Notes under the pieces: model-generated
Seen by the model: only the letters and a program-made list of their open reading frames with translations
Told to the model about the DNA's origin: nothing
Database searches by the model: none
Source of the DNA: Temnopleurus reevesii
Taxonomy: Eukaryota; Echinodermata; Echinoidea; Temnopleuroida; Temnopleuridae
DNA length: 31,147 nucleotides
Direction: 5' to 3'
Assembly: GCA_036244855.1 (NCBI GenBank)
Contig: BQKZ01001460.1
Coordinates: forward strand, 12,828-43,974
Shown here: piece by piece, positions 12,501 through 24,500 of the stretch
Layout: the number at the start of each line of letters is the position of its first letter
Numbering within the stretch: the stretch's first letter is position 1
Made by a program: the position numbers and the translations under genes

Positions 12501-15500
12501 TGTAGCCACCATTGTTATTAGTAGTAGACGTAGTAAATAATATAAATGAATAATAATTACCAAATTTATATGGCACGTTATACTGTCATTTTAATGCACT
12601 TGCTATTGGGGAACCAAATCATTATCGAGTCACATAAATCTTTTTAAAATTATATATTGCCCTGTAAAGAATTTCATTTTCAACCTTGAAATCTGATACA
12701 ATACACTGAAACAATGCTTACTATCATTTCTTTCTCAGAGGAGAGCAAAACTGCAGCACTCGTCTGAATCGGACAACAACAGCAGCGTGGAGTTTGACCG
12801 CTCATCTTCCCGAGATGATGACCTGGACGGAGGTCCAAATGAGAACCAGGCGGAGAATAGAAAACAACGCCTGGCCTCGACGAGCAGAAAGAGGGCGTTT
12901 GTCCTCTCCAGACAACTGTCGGATCTTGTGAAGTATACCAGATCAGTGGCATTCAAGGGCTTCCCAGAAAACAGTAAGTACCAGGTCAAAATATTCTGCT
13001 TCCTGCAATTTTTATAAATGCTGACGACATTTAGGTGGTCTGCAATAATCCCATTGTTCCCAACTTTATATTGATAGCAGGTAACCGAGGATTTCTGGTT
13101 TTAACTGTATCTCTGGTTAGTGTCAGTATAATGTTGATGAATTTGTTTGGTGGGGGAGGTTAATATTTTGTATATGTATGCCAAAGATTTGCTGTGAGGT
13201 TTATTCAAGTTTTTTCAGTCGCAAGTCAGTGAGATATTGTCATTTATGAAGTCAACTTCAATAAAACAATTCATTTCATTCATTCATTTCCACCTGTATC
13301 CTAATTAGAGTGGAGTTTGTATAAAATTGGCTACTTTCACCAAGGATATCCTGTATGTAAAATGTATGCTCTCTAAAAAGATACTTAAATGCCTTAATGA
13401 ATGAATCCTTTCTTTTTCATCAGTGCCATGTTGGGAGCTGCCCTCTCTTGGCGAGATGAGAGCCAACAACCTTGCGGTAACGAGATCTGCAGACTTTGCA
13501 AACTTCACCACGCATAACCTGTGTAGAGTGTACCCCTCGGCATACAGGATAGACTCAAGTAACTTCAATCCTCAGCCACTCTGGAACTGCGGATGCCAAC
13601 TTGGTGAGTTGGAATAGTTGGTCAAAATAAGCAAAATTAGTGTTAGTCCCTCACTAAATGTTGCCCACTGATTTTGTGAAACACTAGACAGTAATTGTTC
13701 CATGATACAGATCCATTAATCACAGCTCCCACTGAAACAGTTTGGGAATTGGAACAACTCCCTAAAGTGAACAATATACTTATACAGACTTTTTTTTATT
13801 AAATACAGGTGCATTTTGCAGTATTCTCGATGTAAAAAAAAATGATATTGAAAATAGTGTCTTTAAATTTTTTAATTGAATAGAACATTTATTTCCTTTT
13901 TCAAAATACATACCGGTACATACCAACTGTTCAGGTTTTTGCTGTTCAATACAGAACAATATAGTGTTTTGCTCTTTCAAAATGTAAGAAAGTTAAGTGT
14001 TTGCTTGCATTTAACTTAATTTGATATTTATTGTGTTATGGATTAGCAAATTTTCAACTGAAAAAGTATACTTTATCAAATTTTAATTAAATTTAATTTG
14101 CAGTTTGATAAAGAAGTAATACATTTGTGTTCAACATTCAGGTTGATTATTTTCTTACACATGAATAAATACTGGTATGATATCATACATCTCATTTGAT
14201 ATCAATTAATTGTAAAGTTTTGTGCTTTTTCTTATATCAAGTAACATGTGCATTTATTTTCCTCTCCAGTGGCCCTTAACTACCAGACTGAAGGTCGTGC
14301 TATGCAATTATTGAGGGCTAAGTTCAGAGCGAACGGAAACTGTGGCTACGTACTCAAACCAAACATCCTAAGACAAGGTAGTATTTCAAGATGTTGTGTA
14401 AGAGAATTTGATAAACACGAAGGAAAAATGTATGCAAATTGTAGAATTTTGTTGTGGATTTTATGTTAATTATTTGATTACAAATGTCTACTAAGGTCCC
14501 AGTGGTAAAAACTATTCCAAGATTTATTAATTTTGGTACCAACTTATCAATCATAAAAGGAATGAAAAAGTTTGAATAGTAAATTTTTGTTTTCTTCTTT
14601 TTAGGAGCAAAATAAAAGTGCATTGAACAAAAAAATTAATTCCATGGTATTTCATTCTTTATATTTAAGAATGGATAATTTGTACATCGACCACCATTCT
14701 AAAATGGGATTATGGCTTCATTTAATGAAACTAACTTTGAGTTGGTCTAATGAGATTAATCCTATAAATTGTTCTCTTCCTCTTTTTTCAGACAAAGTTC
14801 AGTTTGAGCCCACATCTACGAACCCCATTCCTGGTGTTCAGAAGAAACAATTAACCATTCATATCATCAGTGGTCAACAGCTACCCAAACCACCCCAGAG
14901 TTTGCTTGGCGAAAGGGGAGAGGTAAGGTGTATTTTACTTATTCATAACAAAAATGAGATGAAAAATATGAAAATAATTTTCAGATTGATAATTTTTTGT
15001 ATTTTTCATGCATGAGGAATTTTCTATAGTAACAACATTATCAGTAGGAAATGTTCTTGAATATTGAATGAATAAGAATAAAATGGAATTCTATTTTTTC
15101 ACATTTAGATAATTTATTGAACCAAAATGTGAATTCTACTTCTTTTAGTGTATAGCTTTTTCATCATCTTGCTTGTTCATAATCTTGTTTTGTGTTTCCA
15201 TTTTGTAACAATTATTTTAGAATTTCAAATTGTCTCAGGCATATAGCCTTAATGATGAATATAGTTCTTGCAGACAACATTAAAAGATCAAAATTATATT
15301 GGACAAATTTTTATTGTATGTGCTGTAAGGTAAAATTCAGTTCATTTCAATTTATTTATTCTTAGTTTGAACAAATTGATTAAGACATTTTATTGACTCG
15401 CATTTATATATTTTCTTGTTTCTCAGATCATTGATCCATATGTTGAGGTGGAGGTGATTGGAATGAATGGAGATTGCACCAAGGCACAGACCAAGACTGT

Positions 15501-18500
15501 CCAAGATAATGGTAAGATAAGAAATTGCCATATTTTCGTAACAAATTGCTTTTTAAACCATCCGTATGCAAGATATTCAGTAGTACAATGTATTAAAATA
15601 GAAATGTTCAATTTTTAGCCAACTCGGCTAGTTAATGATTAAGCTTTTGAGCATAGGTCCTGTGTAATGATCCCTATTTAGAAGCAACCATGACATGGCT
15701 CGAGAGATGATACAGCATGATAACCTGCTACCAAGTATCTGACTATGATTTCAAAATGGTATTAGAATCTCATCCTAGCTGTCACCCTATTAGATTGGTC
15801 GATTTAGAATGTATGATTTTGTTTTTTCCTGATCTTACTTTTCATTCCCCCAGGTTTCAACCCAGTATGGGACTGTGTGATATCATTCCCCATCACACTG
15901 CCTGAGGTCACTTTGATCAGGTTTGTGGTCTGGGATGAGGATCCAATCGGTAGAGACTTCATAGGACAGGCCACCTTGCCATTCACCAGTCTTTGTGAAG
16001 GTATGTCTCACAATGGTTATTCATTAACATGATGCTTATTCGAGCAAGGTTGAGAAGAACTTGAGAAAGCTTGTTAAGAAGAAAACTCGAAAAAAAAAGA
16101 AGAAAACTTATCCAAATCAAACTGTTCCAAGTAAGTTGCAAGCAAGTTGTATGGGATGAAGGCTGAATAATCTAAGCTAATGCTATAATGAAATTACAAT
16201 TGCTTTGTATTTGGTCATAATTTTCTTTCAACAACCCAAAGTTCCAAAGACCAAGATTTCTAGACCAATGCATAACAATTATGAAGTTTATTGGAAAATA
16301 AACATTTACCAAATCAATAACGATTTGATAACTTCATATATGTATAATTAAGTCTTTATTCCACTTATATTTTGCCTGCGTCTACTTACTTGACAAAGCG
16401 ATTTTGTGTCTCGCTTACTGAATAGTGAATCCATTTTAATGCAAATTTAACATTCCTGCTACAATCTCTGAGTATATATTTTTATTTTTATCTAATAATC
16501 ATTTCTATTCTTCTTTTCTACATAGGATACCGTCACATCCATCTTGAAGGCCTAGACCATGCAACAATATTCGTCCATGTCACCATTGAAGACTTCACTG
16601 ATAAGGTAGGTATTTAGATGACCCTTCTCGTTAGATGGTAACATTGGTTTTCAGTACAGTCACATATAGCATACAAAATACTTTTTTGTGACCCACCAGT
16701 GTTTTGCTGCAGATTGTTTGAGTGGCTCTATGCACCTTTTGGCAAAAGATCCTAATATTCTTACGAAATTCAATGGAAGAGAGGTGTTTGATCATGCTGC
16801 CCCCTTGCTCCAGAATAGTTTTGTTTAATGATACCAGAGGTAAAAATAAATGAGATAAGAATTTTGTGAGGGAATTTACATTTGGTAGATTTCAAACTTG
16901 TCTGGACACATTAGGTTATGACTGCTTCTACAGTCTTGATGTTACATTTCATTAGATAAAACTAACCATGCCAAAGAATGCTAAAAAATCACAGCAAATT
17001 GTGATTTTTAAACTCTTTCATACTGGCACAGGACTGGCAATTGCTACTTATGTTTCATAAAGCTGTTCCTATAAGTATGCACAAATCTATGCATGACTAG
17101 TGACTTTATCCTACACTCAGTGATGAAATGTAGATGTATGTTGCTGAGGTAGCACCTGAGGACAGGTCACTAGTAATGCATAGAGACATGCTACAAGCAG
17201 TTTTTTCAAACACAGCCCCCTATAGAGAAGTGTTGCTATTATTATCATCAATACTATCTCATGTTACTTTACGCCATCATATATTTTATGATTATACTGT
17301 TAATGTGAAGGGGCCTGTCCACAAGCTGTGCTTCAATCAGGTCCCAAATCTATCATTCTGTATTTCTTATACCTTTATAAATTATAAACATTATATCGTG
17401 TTTGATACGGCTTGAATGAACCATGCTATCCTATGCTCCCTTCAGCAGAAATATATCAAGAACAGCAAAGGTCTGCGTTCAACCTCCATCACACGCACTA
17501 CTTCCTCTCCAAGCCGAAGCCGAACCAAGTCCATCGACACTGAGGTCAGTCTGATGACCAGTGGTAGTCCCATCAATACGGCCTCACCCAAGAGACGCAC
17601 CTCCCTGGCTGAGAGACTGGGAATCAGGTATGGAAATGATCTTGAAAAGTGTATAATGTACATTAAATAAATGCATTGATCAGTGTCAATATTTCTGATA
17701 CAAATTATGTCTCTTCTAATAGGAAATGTTATCAGATTGAAAATTAAAACAAAATGAGTGTATTTTACTGTAAGATATAGCACCACTATGCCACTGCGTC
17801 TCAAAGTGAACCTCCACAGATGCAAGGCAAAGCTACATATTGATAACATTTCCTCATCCATCCATCCTTGGCAAGTTGCTGATTTGTCTCAAGATTTCAT
17901 TTTCTATACCATCGTAAATTTGTATTTAAGAAATTGTAAAAAAATTAATAATATACCAGATTTTCTTCAAACTTTTTTAATCTTTTCTGTATTACGAGAG
18001 TCTGCAAGAAATCTCTTTTATAATTCTCCTATCAATGCGCACCAATATGGAAGTTCACAATACCAATTTTTAAAGCCCAAGTACAGTTTTGGTAAAAGCG
18101 AATATTTTGATTGCTAAATTTTGTCTTGAAATCTACTTAGGATAAAACCTTATCTCATGAACATATTCTACAAAAAATTGTGCAAAAAATTAACAAATTT
18201 TGGAAAAGTTATAACCTAAAGTGTGGGAAATATTTTAGCGTCGTAGCGCACGACGCTAATTCAATATTTTCTTTCTTGATNNNNNNNNNNNNNNNNNNNN
18301 NNNNNNNNNNNNNNNNNNNNNNNNNNNNNNNNNNNNNNNNNNNNNNNNNNNNNNNNNNNNNNNNNNNNNNNNNNNNNNNNNNNNNNNNNNNNNNNNNNNN
18401 NNNNNNNNNNNNNNNNNNNNNNNNNNNNNNNNNNNNNNNNNNNNNNNNNNNNNNNNNNNNNNNNNNNNNNNNNNNNNNNNNNNNNNNNNNNNNNNNNNNN

Positions 18501-21500
18501 NNNNNNNNNNNNNNNNNNNNNNNNNNNNNNNNNNNNNNNNNNNNNNNNNNNNNNNNNNNNNNNNNNNNNNNNNNNNNNNNNNNNNNNNNNNNNNNNNNNN
18601 NNNNNNNNNNNNNNNNNNNNNNNNNNNNNNNNNNNNNNNNNNNNNNNNNNNNNNNNNNNNNNNNNNNNNNNNNNNNNNNNNNNNNNNNNNNNNNNNNNNN
18701 NNNNNNNNNNNNNNNNNNNNNNNNNNNNNNNNNNNNNNNNNNNNNNNNNNNNNNNNNNNNNNNNNNNNNNNNNNNNNNNNNNNNNNNNNNNNNNNNNNNN
18801 NNNNNNNNNNNNNNNNNNNNNNNNNNNNNNNNNNNNNNNNNNNNNNNNNNNNNNNNNNNNNNNNNNNNNNNNNNNNNNNNNNNNNNNNNNNNNNNNNNNN
18901 NNNNNNNNNNNNNNNNNNNNNNNNNNNNNNNNNNNNNNNNNNNNNNNNNNNNNNNNNNNNNNNNNNNNNNNNNNNNNNNNNNNNNNNNNNNNNNNNNNNN
19001 NNNNNNNNNNNNNNNNNNACAGCACTCCTGGTTGAAAACATTATGTCAGTGGCTGGTGGTAGTGGTGGCGGTGGCAGCAGTGGGATTAAGAGTCCAACCT
19101 CACCCACGTCAACACCCACCTTTGGGATGCTCAGGCAGAAGAGGAGGAGCTACGAAGGGGAGATGAGGAAGGGACGCTCACAGGGTGATGATGATGGATG
19201 TGATGATGGTAAGAAATATCTCCTCAATCTTAGACTTGCTCAGTGATGCCAACCTAAAATTGTATTCGCGGCCTATTACGTTTTGTTAAGGGATACCGAA
19301 TGGATCGAATGGATGTCAGTAATCATTAGAAATAAACATCATACTCTTAATCCACCTCTCTGCCTGAAAGGATTTATTATTTATTTGTTGTGAATATAAA
19401 ACAAGGAAAATACAACATACAACTTTACAGATGTGTCAAAGTGTATAAAAACGGAAATTCCAGTACACGAGGGCCATGAATAGAGAATATCTGTCGGTGG
19501 ATAACAAAATCTTATCAACTGAGTCATGTTGGACATATCATGATTTATATTACAGTCATGTAGATCATACCCTCTAATTAAAAATTGCACAAAAGGAAAG
19601 GAATATGATTTAAATTGGCATGTCTTCTAGCATTAAGAACTCTCAGTAGAGCATGGTAGTCTGCAAGGTACATGTAATAAGAATTTACACATTTGTGGTT
19701 ATGCCTGTTTCATAACTTTAATATCATCAATACAATACCATGATTCCTGGTCTAGTTTTGTGTCTGGCCTACCATTAATTGCACTTTATCCTTTCTAGAG
19801 GTTATGTTAAAGTACAGTAAGAGGGGCAATTGACATCTTCACACAATCTTTTTCTTCAATTTTCCATGTGAAGAGTGATCTTCTCGTCCTGTTTATTATT
19901 TTCCTGTAAAATTCAGCAAATACAGTGATGGTTGATTGAAATGCCAAACTATACAATGAAAACTACTTCAAAATTGTTGTACATCTCCTTTGCCTTAAAA
20001 TAATTTCTTTCGACATCACTACATGGTATGATGTAAATTTATGAAGAAAACAATTTCTTGACATGCCAACACTACTTTCCAAATTTTACCACTCTTTGGA
20101 TAGCAAGCAATTTTTCACAAGCCTAGTTGGTTATGGAGAATTTGGACACATAATACTATTCATCTGCAACTGTTTTCAATTTTTCCCATTTCAATAGCTA
20201 GTGTGGTATTAAATCAATTCATCATCATTTTTAATAACATTTATTTATACTTGGCACAATCGTCGGGCAGTTTGATATTGGATTAAACATTTTAATGAAT
20301 TGTTTTCTGACTGCATTGCAATATAAGTGTGATGTACAGATCTCATTTTTAGATAACTATGCATATTTTAAATACAAACTTGGAACTAAATTTCAGCATC
20401 TGATCTTTCAAATTTAGTTGAATTCATTCTTATGCAAATAAAATTCTAGAAAAACTTTTAACCTAACACAATTTTATTTTATGTTCTAACCCATTAACTT
20501 ACCAAAGGACAAAAATGACAGGTAAAATCTATTTGTGATGCAAACCTTGTGCCAATAGTGTGTTAATAATGTGATAAATGTGTAGTAGTTTAAATATGAT
20601 TTTATGCACCTCAATTTTGCAGTTGTTTTTCGTGGCACAAATCTTATATCTCTATTTGCTTTTGAATTTGCTTAATTCTACCATGCGTTAATGTAAGAAT
20701 TTTTACTTATGAAAGAATGGGATAATACAAATTTATAGGCCTCTACAAATTATACAGTTATAATTATCTGTTGTTTTTTACATTGAAAGAAGTATTATTT
20801 GGTTTCATTTTTTCTTTCCCTTGATGTATAATATATAATTCATTCATATGAAAAAGAGCCACATTTATTAAGTTTTATCTTTGGTTTTGATTTTCACCCC
20901 ACCCAAATGTAGATAAAAGTCCTCCAATATTGTCAGCTCTATATGTGATTTAATGTTATAAAGTGTGATTTATTTGAATCCTGATTTCATCACATCTTCC
21001 TTGTAGCTGTATTTCTGTTCCTCTTTCATTTCTGAATTTGATAATGATTGATAAATTTGTTTACAGTGGAAACTCGGTATAACGAGGTGCTTGGGACCAC
21101 CCAAAAATACCTTGTTATAGCAGTAATATCTTTATAGCAAGGTTACAAAACAATAAATTATAAAGAGATGGGACCAGATTTGTTACCTCTTTATAGCAGA
21201 TATTTTGTTATATCAGATCTCTATATACAGAGTTTTCACTGTACAACCAAACACTTCCTTTCTGTTTGCATTACAGAAAAGACTATCATTGATGATTAAT
21301 TTACTTATGCTACACCATTTATTTTATTTTCAGTCTTTGGTGACGATGAACCCGACTTGATCCCGGTAGACTGCGACGCCATTTTGGATCGCATCATGTC
21401 GAGAGATGTTGACGTAGAGCTAGAGGCAGATGGTAGCATGAGTGTTCCTTTGAACGAGATCGAAGACATCCTTCGCCTAGGGATCTCTCCCTCCCAAATC

Positions 21501-24500
21501 CTGCAGGTCATTCAAGATAGTCGTTTGAGTCTTCGACCAGCCCTCCAGGATGTTCCTCCACTAAGCATCCTAGGAGATAGTTGGGAAGTTGTTCCTTCTA
21601 GTGATGATGTAGCTTACACCCCCATGGAGGCATCAGAGGTTTTAGAGGATGGGGACACTTCCAAGTTAGAACATTGTGATCCCGCACCTGTCCCCAAGGG
21701 TACCCTAAGTAGACTCATAGATGCTGATGATCTTGTGTTTCCTATGAACAATAATGATATTTCTACCGAGATGGAGGCACTTCTGTCTGCCCGATTTACA
21801 AAGGAGAGATTGGCATTTGGGGTGCCATCCTTTGATGAGTGTTCTTCTACGGAAGACTGCTCCAGTTTGGGATCAGCTGAAGACTTGACGACGGACATTC
21901 CAGCAGTGGGTCATGTGATCAGTGATAAATCAGGTAGTCAGGTGACCAATGATGTATCAGGGAATCATGTGATCAATGATGCATCACGTGACATTTTGAC
22001 AGCTGATGGTACAAAGATCAGGGAACATGAACTTCATAAAGGGCGGAATGGAGATCTATCACAAGTAGCCGACTGTGTTAGTTCACAGGTGCATGACAGC
22101 AGCATTAGTGGGCCCAGTAGGATTCCAATTGAAAATGAAAATCAGGGTCAAAGCTATGCTAATGTTCAGCAGAGTGAGCATGAGGGAAAAAGTAAAATAA
22201 TGTAAAACTCACAAAATGTTGAATCTGTGCACTTATCAAATGAGAATGATATTGATTTGGGGAAAGATGATGTACTGTTGGGAAATGCTAATCCCAGTTC
22301 TTTGTTGTCATGTACCAGTGATTGTGATGTAGTTAATAATAGCATTTCTTCCTCAGTAAGTAAGAATAACCCACCCACTAGTTCTGTAGATAGCATTAAG
22401 GAATCTACCATGCATAATATCGAGAATGGCAAAGGGTATGATCAACATCAAGTCCAAGGGGAAATTTTGACACAAAGCCATCCACAAGATCAATCTTCCA
22501 TTTCAATTCAAGAGAACATACAAGACCACACACAATCTGAGCCAGATCTGACTTCAGCCAAGCAGAGTGAGACTACAGATCGGAGTGGACCAGAGGGTCA
22601 GGTGGGTTCCCTGTCATCGGTTGTTGACTCCATGCTTGACCTGGTAGCCTGTCTGGCAGAGGAAGAACGGGAGCTACAGACTCTGGAAGAGCAGATTGCC
22701 AGTCCCACCAGCCAAGAAATGAACCAGGGAACTGGTGGTACAGTAGACGAGGCACCAGATGATCAAATATCATCTCCACCAGAAAGCCCTGAATATGGAA
22801 TTCCATGCTCGTGGCAACACTTTGAGCAGAGTCAATCTTTTGTAAATTGCAATTGGCAACGCAGACACTCGGAGCAACCTCTCAGTCACTTTAGATTCAC
22901 AGATACATCACATGTCCACTCAGAAGTTCAAGATTGTTGGAGTGCACCGGTCACGCCAAGACCTTTGGCACCAACTGGTCTTTCACCAGATACACCTCCC
23001 TTGAGCTAGGGAAGTCGTACAGCGGAGATGAATGGGAGGGCAGAAACTCCCAGCAGCCCGACTTTCAGTAGGGGATCTAAAAAGAGATCATTGGTTAAAG
23101 TTCTCAGTGGAATCTTCCAGAAGTATGAACTATTTGAAGCCAAGCAAACTGAGTCTTTGAGCAAAGGAATAAGGTCATCATTGAGGAAGAGATTTATGAC
23201 CAGAAGTGTCCCGGATATCAGTGATATCAAGGAGGATGACAGCTATTTGGAAAATGTCCAGGAGAAAGTGTGGTCTTCCAGTAACCAGGATATTAGGTCT
23301 ACAGGAGCAGGGAGTAGGAGCTTTGAGAATCTTTGTGGCATCTTAGAAGAATCTCAGTCATCAAATATGGCTCCAAAGTTGTGTTCCAGCTGTGAGGACT
23401 TTGACAGAACCAATGACGTTGCTGAATTTGCAGGCAAAATAGTGGATGCTGCCACTGAGACAGAGATCAATGAAGAAAATGACTGCAATGACACCAGTCT
23501 GCAGGAAGATGTTGATGACAACCCTGTAGCTGATGTGATAATAGTCACAGAGGAAAAAGCTGTCCAAACTGACCTTCTCACTAGTGACGATCCTCCCAAG
23601 AGCAAGGCCCATAAAGTCAAGAGAATAACTCCAGGCTCCTGGACTAGGGATGGTCAGCCAACACGACCTCTTAGCTGTCCTGTCCTACCACAACAAACTG
23701 GAAATGAAAACAATAGACATAGGATTGTCTATTTCCAAGAGCAGCCTCTTGAAAAGCCACCTGATATCACCGTAGAGGAAACAAAGAACAATATGCCAGA
23801 TGAAAGACCAGAGGTAAACGCAGAGCAACAGAACAACAACAATTTCCTGGACATTGAAGAAATGAGGTTGACACTGGCAGATGTTTCCTCTGAAGGTCCA
23901 TATAGTGGTGATGAAGCAGGAGAGCTTAGCAGTCATATATGTGTTGTCCGAGGCTGCAATTGCGGTGTCAATGATCTCTCTACCCTACTGGACTCAAGTC
24001 TCTTGGTTGAAACCTGTTTTACTGGAGACGGTGGGATAGGGATAGATACTGATGTAAAAGAAAGTAGAAATCTGCTGGATAATGAGGAAGAGAAGACAGG
24101 AAGTGATGCCCCTACAATGGATGATCATGCTGCAAGCGCTGAAGAACGTGATGAAGCGTTAGACAACATAGATGGCATTGAAAATGTATCAGATGAAACT
24201 CAAGATGTAGGACATAGCATATCGTCAATACACACCCACCTAGGAGGCAACCGTAGGAGCATAGGAACATTCAGAAGTGAGTACAATCGCAGCTTTGATG
24301 AAGGTGAAACAACTGATGAGGAACCTGAAGAATCAGCAAACAATCCCCAAGATATTATACTGTCAGATGTCAGTACCGAGGATCAATCTCCTTGTAATCT
24401 CACCGAAACAGCAGTTGCTTCTGGATTGGGACCTATTCAAGAGGTAGAGATCTCAGAGGATAGCCTCAGTCATGAAAGTATACCAAGTGATTTCCCAGAA

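Noticed and set aside
14623..15015. 130-codon + strand open frame
   Set aside because: It is intron sequence read into the real 14792-14922 exon and out past its donor.
17442..17861. 139-codon minus-strand open frame
   Set aside because: Opposite the tail exon and its donor; hydrophobic only because Ser/Arg codons read backwards.
18180..19166. Long open frames spanning the N run on both strands
   Set aside because: N cannot produce stops; the length is an artefact of the gap.
22602..23120. GT-AG pairs that would splice out the second stop (for example 22602-23120)
   Set aside because: Several pairs give a multiple of three by chance, the acceptors are ordinary, and they would delete large coding-like stretches; none stands out.
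23354..23936. Minus-strand open frames opposite the last exon
   Set aside because: Shadows of the + strand coding frame; no recognisable protein.
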